A stretch of 64,000 bases of DNA from Isoptericola cucumis (lineage in GTDB: Bacteria; Actinomycetota; Actinomycetes; Actinomycetales; Cellulomonadaceae): assembly GCF_014635665.1 (NCBI RefSeq), contig NZ_BMDG01000009.1, positions 153,101-217,100 of the forward strand, read 5' to 3'. The translations under genes and the position numbers were made by a program. Shown piece after piece: positions 35,956 to 45,537 of the stretch (position 1 is its first letter; every line of letters begins with the position of its first letter). The notes below the pieces were generated by a model that saw nothing but the letters and a program-made list of their open reading frames with translations, searched no databases and was not told where the DNA came from.

Positions 35956-37893
35956 ATGACACCCGTTGCCACGACCGGCGGGCGACCGCCGCGGATCCTC
36001 ACCCGACTCGTCCGACCCGCCGTGTGGCGCCTCGACGGACGGGTACGGCTCCTCGCCCGCCAGGAGCTCGAGGGCACCGCGACGACCGACGACGTCTCGG
36101 CGGTCCGTGCCGCGCTGGAGACGCTGCGGGCCGAGCTCGACGACCTGCGGGCGCAGACCGGTGGGCTGCGCGCGGAGGCGGACGCCCTGCGCGACCGGGA
36201 GCGGGCCCTGGCGGCGGGGCTGGAGGAGCAGCGGGCGCGGGGCGACGGCCTGCGGTCCCGGCTCGCCACGCAGGCGGCGACGACCGCGGCCCTCGCGGTC
36301 GTGGCGGAGGAGCGGCTGGCCCGCCTCTGTCTCGCCGGCGAACGGCTGCCGCCCGGCCTCGTCGACGCGTACCTGTCCGCCGTGCGCCCGGTGCCCGGCC
36401 CGAGCACCCGGCTCGCCGCCGCGCGGGCGCGCGCCGTGACCCTCGCCGCCGAGGCCGACCACCAGGGGGCGCTGGACGCCCTGACCGCCGCCGCCGACGA
36501 GCCGGGCGTCCTGGACTACGCGACCGTGTTCCAGGTGGCCGAGCTCCTGCGTGCCACCAGCCGGTACGACGTCGCGCGGGACGTGGTGCGCCTCGCCGGC
36601 ACGGGCCCCCGTGCGACGGCCCGCGCCGCCGTCGTGCGCGCGCAGACGAGCTGGCTGGTGCACGACCACGCGGCGGGCGCGGCGGCGGCCCGCGCCGCCC
36701 TGGAGGTCGCACCCGACCACGCGCCGGCCCGCACGTGGCTGCGCCGCAACGAGGAGCCGGTCACGCCGCCGGCCGGCGCCGCGCCGACCGGCGGCGTCGG
36801 GCACGCCGCGCTGTACCTGCCCGAGGGCGGCAACTTCGGGGACGTGGCCCTGCCGTCCGCCGTCCGGCAGAGCATCGAGGCGGCCGGGGCACCCGTGGCC
36901 GACTGGGTGCCGTTCCACGTGCACCAGGTGTTCGACGACGAGCGGGTGGAGATCGCGAACGCCCAGCGCGCCCTGGTCGTCGGGGGCGGCGGGCTCTTCC
37001 TGCCCGACACCGCGCCGAACGGCCACAGCGGCTGGCAGTGGAACGTGCCGCGCGGGTCGCTGGAGCGGCTCGACGTGCCGCTGCACGTCTTCGCCGTCGG
37101 CTACAACCTCTTCCACGGACAGTCGTTCCCCACCGGCCTGTTCGCCGAGAACCTGCGGGCGCTGGCGGGCCGCGCCGTGCAGGTGGGCCTGCGCAACCAG
37201 GGGTCGATCGACCGGGCGCGCGAGCTCCTCCCGCCCGAGCTGCACGACGTCGTCACCTACGTCCCGTGCCCCACGACGGTGCTGCGGCACGTCCACCCCG
37301 ACCTGCCGCCGGGGCGGGCCGGGACCGGGCGGGTCTACGTCAACGCGGCCTTCGACCGCAGCGAGCGCCGGTTCGCCGGCGGCTACCCGAAGTTCGTCGA
37401 CGCGATGGCCGGCTACGTCACGGCCCTGCGGGGGCGGGGCGCACAGGTGGCGCTCACCGCACACCTGGAGGCCGACGAGCGGCTGGCGGCCGACCTCGCC
37501 GCCGTCCACGGGATCGACGTGCCGGTGGTCGCGATGTCCGGGATGACGCCGGAGGAGGGCTACCGCGTGTACGCGGACGCGTCGCTCGTGGTCGGGATGC
37601 GCGGGCACGCCACGATGATCCCGTTCGGCCTCGGGACGCCGGTCCTCAGCCTCGTCTCGCACCCCAAGATGCGGTACTTCCTCGACGACGTCCGACGCCC
37701 GGAATGGGGGTTCGAGGTGAACGACGAACGGCTCGGCGATGAACTCTTGGAACGTTCAGTCGACGTTCTCGCCAGGGAGGCGGAGTACCGCCAGGACGTG
37801 GTTAACCTCCAGGCAGGCCTCTGGGAGCACGTCCGTGCCGCGGCGCGGCAGGTGGTCCCCGAGGAGCACGACACGGCCCTGGCGGTCGGCTAG
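35956..37893 (+). CDS. Polysaccharide pyruvyl transferase-like protein with coiled-coil N-terminus (A)
   Basis: This 645-residue protein has an N-terminal helical region: coiled coil near 45-115 with many Leu/Ala/Glu/Arg heptads, then a TPR-like stretch to about 265. A C-terminal polysaccharide-pyruvyl-transferase (PF04230-like) domain follows (about 280-600), with NFGDVALPSAV (about 292), VVGGGGLFLPDTAPNG, a CPTTVLRHVH block and MRGHATMIPFG (about 547). This fold adds pyruvate ketals from PEP or, in some clades, acts as a glycosyltransferase, so the reaction is not certain. It opens the island; GACCAT lies 6 nt before its ATG. Two further island proteins (B and C) share the same domain. Confidence 0.82.
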   Translation: MTPVATTGGRPPRILTRLVRPAVWRLDGRVRLLARQELEGTATTDDVSAVRAALETLRAELDDLRAQTGGLRAEADALRDRERALAAGLEEQRARGDGLRSRLATQAATTAALAVVAEERLARLCLAGERLPPGLVDAYLSAVRPVPGPSTRLAAARARAVTLAAEADHQGALDALTAAADEPGVLDYATVFQVAELLRATSRYDVARDVVRLAGTGPRATARAAVVRAQTSWLVHDHAAGAAAARAALEVAPDHAPARTWLRRNEEPVTPPAGAAPTGGVGHAALYLPEGGNFGDVALPSAVRQSIEAAGAPVADWVPFHVHQVFDDERVEIANAQRALVVGGGGLFLPDTAPNGHSGWQWNVPRGSLERLDVPLHVFAVGYNLFHGQSFPTGLFAENLRALAGRAVQVGLRNQGSIDRARELLPPELHDVVTYVPCPTTVLRHVHPDLPPGRAGTGRVYVNAAFDRSERRFAGGYPKFVDAMAGYVTALRGRGAQVALTAHLEADERLAADLAAVHGIDVPVVAMSGMTPEEGYRVYADASLVVGMRGHATMIPFGLGTPVLSLVSHPKMRYFLDDVRRPEWGFEVNDERLGDELLERSVDVLAREAEYRQDVVNLQAGLWEHVRAAARQVVPEEHDTALAVG

Positions 37894-37958
37894 CCGCCGA
37901 CCCACCTCGAGGCCGGTCCGACGATCTCGAGGTGGCCCCGGGCGGGGCCGGGAAGGGC

Positions 37959-39839
37959 ATGCCGGTGGAGGCTCTCAGCCGTCTGGACGTCACTCGTCCT
38001 GTCGTCCTGGTGACGGCGCGCGTGTCGTTGGAGGAGATCGACTACGCGAGCCTGCCGGCCGGCGCGTACGTGTTCCGCGAGGGGGACGTCGCGGCCGAGG
38101 ACCACTACTGGTTCGGCCGCGAGGTCGCCGCCTGGTTCGTGCCACCGCGCCAGGCCGCCCTGGCGAAGGTCCGCGCCACGGCCTACCGCGGGGACTACGA
38201 GATCGGCGCGGTCCTCACCGACCTGCGCCGCGCCCAGCAGCTCGTCGCGCACACCCTCGAGGGCATGGTCCGCGACGGGCAGGTCGAGGACTGGGCCGAC
38301 TACCTCCTGCGGACCCCGGCCACGGCCGCGATCCTCGCCGACCCGCACCCGCCGAGCATGCTGACGGTCATGCTGGGCACCGCGCTGTCGCTCGGCTTCG
38401 AGCAGGTCGTGGTGCTCGACGGGCAGACGGACGGCACCTACGTGGGCAAGGTGCGCCGCTCCATCCTCACCGAGGACCCGGTCGGTGCCGGGCTGCGCTC
38501 GACGAGCCGCATCGCCTACTCCTACGAGCTGGGGCACCTCAAGCGCCTGCGGGACGCCTTCCCGGAAGCCGCGATCGTCGACGGCGCGGCCAGCGAGCCC
38601 CTCAAGCAGTTCGTCTCGCAGGCGCCGGCCGTCGACGGCGCGCGGATGACGCCCGAGGCCAAGCCCGGCGCGGACCTCGCCCCGCACCGCCTGTTCGCGC
38701 TGCGCACGACGCCCGCGGGCGAGCGGCGGGTCGCGTACGTGACCTACTTCGACGACGACGGCTACTTCTGGGGCGCGCTGGCGATGGCCCGGTCCCTGGC
38801 CAAGGTCTCGTCCTACCCGCTGGTCGCCCTCGTCCCGGCGGGGTACCGGCTGCCGGACGTGCCCTTCCTGCCGGAGAACCTCACGGTGGTGCGGGCGCCG
38901 CGCATCCGCAACGAGCTGTTCCACCGCAAGCACCAGGGCCGCTTCGAGTTCACGTTCTCCAAGCTCGGCGTCTTCGCCCTCACGTTCCTCGACCGCGGCG
39001 TGTACCTCGACGCCGACACGGTGGTGCTCGACGGCCTCGACGAGCTGTTCGACCGCGACGGGTTCTCCGCCGCGCCGGACTTCGGCTTCACGCTGCACCG
39101 TGAGGTCTTCAACAGCGGCGTCTTCGCGTTCACGCCGGACGCCGACGTCTTCCGCGACATGATGGCGAAGAACGGGACGCTCGAGTCGTACGACGGCGGC
39201 GACCAGGGCTTCCTCAACAGCTACTTCCCGGACGTCGACTGGCTCGACAGCTCGTACAACACGCTGTGGCGGATGCTCGAGTCCAACCCGGGCGTCGTCG
39301 GGCTGGGCGACGTCAAGGTGCTGCACTTCGTCGGCCCCAAGCCGTGGAACCGCGAGCCCGAGCTGCCGGAGTCGCTCGTGAGCCTGTGGATCGACCGGCT
39401 CGGGCCCGACTACCTGGGCTACCTCACGCTGTGGCAGCTGGCCCGCGAGCGGGCGCGCCGGGACGCCGAGGCCCCCCGTCGCGCGGCGCGGGACGGCGGG
39501 GCGGACGACGCGGGGCGCCCCGACGCCGAGCCGGACCCGGACGGACCGACGGAGGCGACGGCGTCCTCGGCGGCGGGCGCGCCGTCGCCGGACGCGGGGG
39601 CCGACGGCCCGTCGAGCACCAAGCGGTGGCTCGAGGTCCGCGCGCTCATGGACGCCGGGCGCCTCGACGAGGCCGAGCAGGTCGCGCAGCGCAACCTCGA
39701 GCGGTGGCCCGGGTCCGTGCGCAACCTGCAGGCGCTCGCGCAGGTGCAGCGCCGGCGCGGGCACCGGCGCGCCGCGGCCGGCACCTGGGCGCGGCTGTGC
39801 ACGACCGCCGGCCGGCGGGCCGTGGGGCGGGGCGCATGA
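37959..39839 (+). CDS. Degenerate GT42-like plus GT8 glycosyltransferase fusion
   Basis: This 626-residue protein has three parts. Residues about 10-235 resemble the Campylobacter CST-type sialyltransferase fold (GT42): SLEEIDYASLP, FREGDVAAEDHYWFG, MLGTALSLGFEQVVVLDGQ and a YELGH site. It lacks the family GNGPS nucleotide loop and the conserved Asn after the FR motif, so it is probably inactive. Residues about 258-495 form a GT8 (glycogenin-like) domain with YLDADTVVL (about 349), FNSGVFAFTP, YDGGDQGFLN and a late HFVGPKPW. A disordered acidic linker and a short TPR-like tail follow. The ATG at 37959 is chosen; a GTG at 37932 is possible. The stop overlaps the next ATG. Confidence 0.75.
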   Translation: MPVEALSRLDVTRPVVLVTARVSLEEIDYASLPAGAYVFREGDVAAEDHYWFGREVAAWFVPPRQAALAKVRATAYRGDYEIGAVLTDLRRAQQLVAHTLEGMVRDGQVEDWADYLLRTPATAAILADPHPPSMLTVMLGTALSLGFEQVVVLDGQTDGTYVGKVRRSILTEDPVGAGLRSTSRIAYSYELGHLKRLRDAFPEAAIVDGAASEPLKQFVSQAPAVDGARMTPEAKPGADLAPHRLFALRTTPAGERRVAYVTYFDDDGYFWGALAMARSLAKVSSYPLVALVPAGYRLPDVPFLPENLTVVRAPRIRNELFHRKHQGRFEFTFSKLGVFALTFLDRGVYLDADTVVLDGLDELFDRDGFSAAPDFGFTLHREVFNSGVFAFTPDADVFRDMMAKNGTLESYDGGDQGFLNSYFPDVDWLDSSYNTLWRMLESNPGVVGLGDVKVLHFVGPKPWNREPELPESLVSLWIDRLGPDYLGYLTLWQLARERARRDAEAPRRAARDGGADDAGRPDAEPDPDGPTEATASSAAGAPSPDAGADGPSSTKRWLEVRALMDAGRLDEAEQVAQRNLERWPGSVRNLQALAQVQRRRGHRRAAAGTWARLCTTAGRRAVGRGA

Positions 39840-42826
39840 CGACGCTGCACCTGGTCACCGGCCTGTACTCGGCCGTGAACTCGTTCGCCTCCCGGTACGT
39901 GGGGCCCGAGGACGACCACCACGTCGTGGTGCTGTTCTCCGACCCCGCGGACGAGCGGGTGCTCACCGAGCGGATCCGGCGCCTGCCGGGGGTGCGGAGC
40001 GTCTCGTTCCTCCCGGACCCGCCGGAGTACCTGGAGACGCTCGCCGACCCGGAGCGGATGACCGCGCTGTGCGGCGGGCGGGAACCGGACCAGCTGCGGA
40101 TGTTCCTGTCGCACTCGCACTGGCTGCTCGACGCGCTCGCGGGCGCGTTCCCCGGCGCGGGCGTGAGCCTGTTCGAGGAGGGCATGGCGGGGCTCTACCC
40201 GGACAACCTGCTGCCCCTGCAGTTCCTCGACCGTGTCGTGCGGGTCGAGTACCACCACTACCTCGGGGCGTTCACGCCGCTGTCGGCCCTCGACCACCCG
40301 GAGCTGTTCGAGGAGATCGACGCGGCGGCGTTCACCGCGACCCTCGAGAAGGCGTGCGGGCGGCACGACGCGGGCCTGACCCCGGACACCGTCGTGCTCG
40401 TCGAGCAGTACTTCGACCGCAAGGGCGACTCGGTGAGCACCGACGAGCTGGTCGCCGTCTACCGCCGGTCGGTCGAGGAGCTGCTCGCCAAGGGCTACCG
40501 GGTGGCGTACAAGCCGCACCCGCGGCACGCGTCGGCGGTCTACGAGGAGATCGCGCGGTCCCTGCCGGAGCAGGTCGCGGGCGGGCTGAGCCTCATGACG
40601 AACCGCGACCTGCCGCTCGAGGTGCTCGTCGCGACGTCGCGCCCGGCCGCGGTCGTGGCCGTGAGCTCGACGCTGCTGCTCACCGCGCCCCACCTGCTGG
40701 GCGTGCCGTCGTTCCTGGTGGACGTCGACTTCGGGCTGCGGATGTCGGCGAGCCTCGGGGCCGAGCGCACCGGGCAGCTCGCGAACTACCTCGCGCTGCG
40801 CGACCGGGTGCCGCGCCTCGCGGACCTGCCCGCCGTCGACGCCATGGTGGACCCCTGGACGGTGCTGGAGCGCCAGGTGGACTCCGTGCCGCCGACCGCG
40901 CAGGACCCGCTGCTGGCGGCCGTGCGCGGCGTCGGCGGCGCGGTCACCCCGGCCCTGCCCGAGGCGTTCCGCACGCTGTGCTCGTCGCCGGCGCCGTACG
41001 TCTCGTTCGACGTGTTCGACACCCTGGTCGTGCGGCCGGTCTCGCGCGCGTCGGACCTGGTGAGCCTGCTCGACCGCGAGCTCGCGCCCGACCTGCCGCC
41101 GATGGCGCGCTACAGCAACGCGCGCAACGCCGCGGTGGCGACGCTGCGCGCGGCCGACCGGTCCGCCGGCGCCGAGCGCGCCGAGTACCCGATCGAGGCG
41201 GTGGCCCAGCAGACGGCCCGCCTGCTCGGCGGGGGACCGGACGGCGCCGGCCCGGGCGCGGGCCTCGACGGCAAGGCGCTGCTGGCGGCCGAGCGGGCCC
41301 TGGAGGAGCAGCACCTGGCCCCGCGCGCCCTGGGCGGCGCCCTCATGCTCCTCGCGCACCGGCTGGGCAAGAAGGTCGGGCTGGTGTCCGACACCTTCTA
41401 CCCCGCGGGCGAGCTGCTCGAGCTGGTCGGCCCGCACCTGCCCGTCGAGCCGGCGTTCGTCGTCGCGTCGGCGGACGCGGACGCCACCAAGGCGGAGGGC
41501 GGGCTCTTCGACGTCGTCCTGCGCGACCTGGGGATCGGGGCCGAGGACCTCCTGCACGTGGGCGACAACCCCGTGTCCGACGTCGAGCGCGCCGCCGCCC
41601 GCGGCATCGCCACCCTGCACGTGCCCGCGGTGGCCGACGCCGCCCGGCGCACGCACGCCCTCGGCGGGCTGTGGAAGGGGTTCCGGGAGGAGAAGGGCCT
41701 GTCCCTGGTCAAGGGCGTGGTCGCGCAGCGGTTCTTCGACAACCCGTTCGTCGCCTACCCGAAGGGGTCGGTGTCCCTCGGCACGCCGTACGCGCTCGGC
41801 TACGGCGTCGCGGGGCCCGCCCTGCTGGGCTGGACGCTGTGGGTGGCGCGCCAGGCGCGCGAGCTCGGGTACGACGACGTGTCCTTCCTGTCGCGCGACG
41901 GGTACGTGCCCCACGCGATCTACGAGCGGCTGCGGGCGGCCGACCCCGACCTGCCCCCGGCCCGGTACCTCCTGGCGTCGCGGCGCGCGGCGTTCCAGGT
42001 GTTCTCCGGCGACCCGGCGCACGTCGGCGCCACGCAGTTCGTGCACGGCCTCAACTCGCTGAACACCCCGCGCGCCCTGCTGACGACACGGTTCGGCGCC
42101 GAGGTGGTCGCGCTGCTGGCCGGCGACCTGGCCCGTGCGGGGATCACGGACCTCGACGCCCCGCTGGGCCGCGAGCGGGCGGCGGCGATGTCCGCGGTGC
42201 TCCTCGCCCGCGCCGAGGAGGTCGCGGCCGCGTGCGCCGGGCGCAGCGCCGCCGCCCGGCGGTACTACGCCGACCGGCTGGGCGGCGCCGGGCGGCCGGC
42301 CGTCGTCGACCTCGGGTACTCCGGATCCTCCCAGCGGGCCGTCATGACGGCCCTCGGCCGGCGCGTGGACGGCCTGTACCTCACCGGGATGGAGCACGCG
42401 CTCGAGTACGCGGTCATCACCGGGGCCCGGTTCGAGCCGTGGTCGCAGGACCGCACGTTCTTCCGCCACGGCACCGTGCTCGAGTACCTGCTCACGCCCG
42501 TCGGGCTGCCCGAGTGCCACGGGTTCGGCCTCGACGGGCGGCCCGTGCTGGCCCCGACGGTCGCGTCCGACCGGCGCAACTCCGAGATCCAGCGGGGGGT
42601 CGCCGGCTTCGTCGACGACGTCTTCGCCCGGTTCGGCGACCGCGTGCCCCTGCTCGCGATGCGCCCCGACTCCGCGACCCGGGCGCTCGCGCACTTCATC
42701 GCGTCGCCGTCCGCCGCCGACGCGCGGATGCTCGCGGGGGCGCTGCAGGACGACGCCGCCGGGTCGGGCACGACCGGGCTGCTGGACGCCTGGCAGCCCG
42801 GCCGCGACGCGCTGGCGACGGCCTGA
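39836..42826 (+). CDS. Polysialyltransferase-like / HAD phosphatase / unknown-domain fusion
   Basis: This 996-residue protein has three domains. Residues 1-365 resemble the bacterial polysialyltransferase group (GT38/GT52 style): an LVTGLYSAVNSFASRYV start, an EEG acidic motif (about 112), the HP motif in YKPHPR (about 226) and SSTLLL (about 276). Residues about 385-625 form a HAD hydrolase with FDVFDTLVV (Asp nucleophile plus general acid), LVSDTFYP and HVGDNPVSDVERA. Residues about 640-960 form a third domain with FLSRDGYVPHAIY and VDLGYSGSSQRAV, often seen after such HAD domains in glycan clusters but of unknown role. It is coupled to the upstream gene by ATGA. The sugar transferred is unknown. 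Confidence 0.75.
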   Translation: MTTLHLVTGLYSAVNSFASRYVGPEDDHHVVVLFSDPADERVLTERIRRLPGVRSVSFLPDPPEYLETLADPERMTALCGGREPDQLRMFLSHSHWLLDALAGAFPGAGVSLFEEGMAGLYPDNLLPLQFLDRVVRVEYHHYLGAFTPLSALDHPELFEEIDAAAFTATLEKACGRHDAGLTPDTVVLVEQYFDRKGDSVSTDELVAVYRRSVEELLAKGYRVAYKPHPRHASAVYEEIARSLPEQVAGGLSLMTNRDLPLEVLVATSRPAAVVAVSSTLLLTAPHLLGVPSFLVDVDFGLRMSASLGAERTGQLANYLALRDRVPRLADLPAVDAMVDPWTVLERQVDSVPPTAQDPLLAAVRGVGGAVTPALPEAFRTLCSSPAPYVSFDVFDTLVVRPVSRASDLVSLLDRELAPDLPPMARYSNARNAAVATLRAADRSAGAERAEYPIEAVAQQTARLLGGGPDGAGPGAGLDGKALLAAERALEEQHLAPRALGGALMLLAHRLGKKVGLVSDTFYPAGELLELVGPHLPVEPAFVVASADADATKAEGGLFDVVLRDLGIGAEDLLHVGDNPVSDVERAAARGIATLHVPAVADAARRTHALGGLWKGFREEKGLSLVKGVVAQRFFDNPFVAYPKGSVSLGTPYALGYGVAGPALLGWTLWVARQARELGYDDVSFLSRDGYVPHAIYERLRAADPDLPPARYLLASRRAAFQVFSGDPAHVGATQFVHGLNSLNTPRALLTTRFGAEVVALLAGDLARAGITDLDAPLGRERAAAMSAVLLARAEEVAAACAGRSAAARRYYADRLGGAGRPAVVDLGYSGSSQRAVMTALGRRVDGLYLTGMEHALEYAVITGARFEPWSQDRTFFRHGTVLEYLLTPVGLPECHGFGLDGRPVLAPTVASDRRNSEIQRGVAGFVDDVFARFGDRVPLLAMRPDSATRALAHFIASPSAADARMLAGALQDDAAGSGTTGLLDAWQPGRDALATA

Positions 42827-42842
42827 GACGAGAGGAACCCTC

Positions 42843-44384
42843 ATGCAGACCCCGACCCCGCCGGCGCGGCTGTTCTCCTGGCAGTACTACACGCACCAGA
42901 ACTACGGCGACGCGCTGCTCGCCGAGGCCGTCCGGTACCTGTTCCACTCGTTCGGCGCCGGGAGGTACTTCCGGGTCGCCGACGGCGCGGACAGCCGCTA
43001 CCCGATCGGCCCGCGGCTGGTGGAGAAGGCCAACACGTTCGACGCCGGCCTGATCGCCGGCGGGGGCGTCATCATCCCGCGCAACCACGACCTGTCCGGC
43101 TGGGCGTTCCGGTCGGACGTCGCGACGGCGCGGAAGCTGCGGCGCACGATCGTCTTCGGCATCGGCTTCAACCTGTACCGCAACCACCAGGGCCTCGCGC
43201 CGGTGTTCAAGGAGCACTTCGAGGCGGTCATCGAGAACTCGCCCTTCGTGGGGATGCGCAACCACGGCTCGATCGAGCGGCTCAAGGAGGTCGTGGACAA
43301 GCGGTTCCACGACCGGATCGTGTTCCAGCCCTGTCCGACGACGTTCCTGCGCCACCTGGTGGACGGCGCCGGCGACCCGGCGGCCGTGCCCGAGCGCGGG
43401 CGGCGGGTGACGCTCCAGGTGACCCGCTCGCCGGCCGAGAAGGACGACCGGGTCGCGCAGCAGGTGCTCGAGGCCTGCCGGGCGCTGCGGGCCGCCGGCT
43501 ACGAGATCGAGCTCGCCTCGTTCTTCGCCAAGTTCGACACGCCCGTGGTCGACCACCTGCGCGCCCACGGCTTCGACGACTTCACCTTCGTGGAGATGAA
43601 CACCGAGGGCCGCGACATGCTGCGGGGCCCGCGGTACTTCTCGCAGGTCCCGATCGTGGTCTCCACCCGCGGGCACGGGGCGATGGTCCCGTTCGGGGCC
43701 GGCTCGTTGGTGGTGCCGATCGACAACTCTCCGAAGATGGTCTACTTCGCCCGCGAGGTGGGCATCCAGGACCTGCTGATCGACGTCGACGACCCCGACC
43801 TCGGCGCCCGGATCGTGGCCAACGTCGAGCGCTGCCACGACGAGTACGACGCGCTGCAGGAGCGGGCCCGCAAGGAGCGGGAGCGGCTGTACGGCGTCTC
43901 GCTGGAGAACCTGGCGCGGATCTACCGGTCCCTCACGGGCGAGACGCCCGCCGAGTCCGAGTGCGTGCCGCTCGGCGAGCTCGAGGTCTGGCTGTCCGCC
44001 CGGCTGCACGCCAAGACCATGCAGCTGGAGGGGCGCTCGCGCGGCGACGGCGCGCGCCAGGAGCTGGACCGCCGGGTCGCGCGGGAGGTGGAGCGCCAGG
44101 TCGCGGGCGAGGTGGACGCCCGGGTCGCGCGGGAGATGGAGCGCCGCGTCGCGCAGGAGCCCGACCGCGCCGCCGTCGCCCGCGACTGGCTCCGCGAGCG
44201 GCGCGAGGAGCTCTTCGCGCGCGGCGACGACGCGCGCGCGAAGCAGGTGCGCCGGGCGCTGGAGGTCGTGACCGACCCCGCCGCGCCGGCGACGCCGGCC
44301 GGCCGCGGCGCCCGGTACCTGCGTCGCCGGCTCGGGCGGGAGCCGCGACGCGGCGACGACCAGCAGGAGCACGAGACGCGCTGA
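42843..44384 (+). CDS. Polysaccharide pyruvyl transferase-like protein (B)
   Basis: This 513-residue protein has an N-terminal PF04230-like domain with NYGDALLAEAV (about 20), a GGGVIIPRNHD strand, CPTTFLRHLV and TRGHGAMVPFG (about 275). The domain ends with a GVSLENLARIYRSLTGE helix that recurs in protein C. The last 140 residues form a charged coiled-coil-like tail of repeated AREVERQV/AREMERRV units. GAGAGGAA lies about 7 nt before the ATG. It probably modifies or elongates the same glycan as its neighbours. Pyruvyl transfer is the family label, not proven. Confidence 0.82.
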   Translation: MQTPTPPARLFSWQYYTHQNYGDALLAEAVRYLFHSFGAGRYFRVADGADSRYPIGPRLVEKANTFDAGLIAGGGVIIPRNHDLSGWAFRSDVATARKLRRTIVFGIGFNLYRNHQGLAPVFKEHFEAVIENSPFVGMRNHGSIERLKEVVDKRFHDRIVFQPCPTTFLRHLVDGAGDPAAVPERGRRVTLQVTRSPAEKDDRVAQQVLEACRALRAAGYEIELASFFAKFDTPVVDHLRAHGFDDFTFVEMNTEGRDMLRGPRYFSQVPIVVSTRGHGAMVPFGAGSLVVPIDNSPKMVYFAREVGIQDLLIDVDDPDLGARIVANVERCHDEYDALQERARKERERLYGVSLENLARIYRSLTGETPAESECVPLGELEVWLSARLHAKTMQLEGRSRGDGARQELDRRVAREVERQVAGEVDARVAREMERRVAQEPDRAAVARDWLRERREELFARGDDARAKQVRRALEVVTDPAAPATPAGRGARYLRRRLGREPRRGDDQQEHETR

Positions 44385-44397
44385 CGAGGAGGCCGGC

Positions 44398-45534
44398 ATG
44401 GGCGTACGACGGACGGTGCTGGGGTGGGCCGACGCGCTCGCCGGGGACGAGCTGCGCCGGCTGGTCGACCGGCGCGTGCAGCAGGCCCTCGACGACCGTG
44501 GCACGCCGGCCGGGCCGGGTGCGGCACCCCGGCAGCCGGGGCCGCCGCGCGAGCGCCGGGCCGTGCTCGACGCGCACGCCGCGCGACCGTGGCTGGCCAC
44601 CGGCCGCTCCACCCACACGCTGGTCCAGTCGCCCGAGCTGCGCGCGCTGCGCCGGGCGCACCCGTACACCGGCCCGGTGCTGGTCCAGGCGGGCGGGGGC
44701 CGCCCGGCGTGGATGTGGTTCGACGAGGACGACCTGGTCGCCGCGGTGTCGTTCTGGTTCGGGCCCAACGCCTACGAGTCGCTGTCCACCACCCTGTTCG
44801 CCGCGCTCGCGGCCCGCGCCGGGCACGTGCTCGACGTCGGCGCCCACACCGGCATCTACTCCCTGCTGGCGGGGGCGTCGTCACCCGACGTGGTCGTGCA
44901 CTGCTTCGAGGCCCTGGACCGCATCGCCCGGCGCACGGCGACCAACGTGCGGCTCTCCGGGCTGACCGACCGCGTCCGGGTCAACGCGGTCGGCGTCTCC
45001 GCCGCGCCCGGGACCCTGACCCTGCACCACAACGACGCCGTCCGGCTGGGGACGGGCTCGTCGTTCGAGCGGATCGCGGCCCGCCAGACGGCGGCCGGCG
45101 CCGCCACCACCGAGGTCGAGGTCACCACCCTCGACGCCTACTGGGCCGCGCAGGGCCGCCCGCCGGTCGGGCTGGTCAAGATGGACGTGGAGCGGCACGA
45201 GGGCCAGGTCGTCGCCGGCGCCCGGGGGCTGCTGGCCGCCGAGCAGCCGGTGCTGCTCGCCGAGGTGCTCTCCCGGGAGGACTTCGCCGGGCTCTACGGG
45301 CTGCTGGCCGACAGCGGCTACACGCGGGCCTGGCACGTCGACGACGACGCCGGGCGCGCGTACCCGGTCCGGCCCGACCTCACCTACGGCACCGGCGCGC
45401 CCTACACGTACGCGAGGTACCACAACGTGCTGTTCGCGGGGGAGCGGGCCGCGCCCGCGGTCGCCGACGCCGTCGCGGCGCACGGCGCGGCCGGCGAGGC
45501 GCCCGGGCCGCCGGCGGCCCGGCCGGAGGGCTGA
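44398..45534 (+). CDS. FkbM-family methyltransferase
   Basis: This 378-residue protein has a helical N-terminal extension of about 75 residues, then a class I methyltransferase domain of the FkbM type: VLDVGAHTGIYSLL (about 144), CFEALDRIARR (motif II acid) and the family mark LVKMDVERHEG (about 258). FkbM enzymes O-methylate sugars or polyketides, so methylation of an island sugar is likely. AGGAGG lies 6 nt before the ATG, 14 bp after the preceding gene, so it belongs to the same operon. It converges on manA with only 3 bp between stop codons. Confidence 0.88.
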   Translation: MGVRRTVLGWADALAGDELRRLVDRRVQQALDDRGTPAGPGAAPRQPGPPRERRAVLDAHAARPWLATGRSTHTLVQSPELRALRRAHPYTGPVLVQAGGGRPAWMWFDEDDLVAAVSFWFGPNAYESLSTTLFAALAARAGHVLDVGAHTGIYSLLAGASSPDVVVHCFEALDRIARRTATNVRLSGLTDRVRVNAVGVSAAPGTLTLHHNDAVRLGTGSSFERIAARQTAAGAATTEVEVTTLDAYWAAQGRPPVGLVKMDVERHEGQVVAGARGLLAAEQPVLLAEVLSREDFAGLYGLLADSGYTRAWHVDDDAGRAYPVRPDLTYGTGAPYTYARYHNVLFAGERAAPAVADAVAAHGAAGEAPGPPAARPEG

Positions 45535-45537
45535 GCC

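Noticed and set aside
39836..40930. CDP-glycerol glycerophosphotransferase (TagF-like) as the identity of the N-terminal domain
   Set aside because: The EEG and KPHPR motifs and the SSTLLL segment fit the polysialyltransferase group better, and I do not see the TagF pattern of repeated His/Asp motifs. It remains a weaker alternative.
39419..42844. Long minus-strand frame opposite the three-domain protein
   Set aside because: No motifs and biased composition. The plus strand encodes HAD and transferase motifs and overlaps its neighbours neatly.
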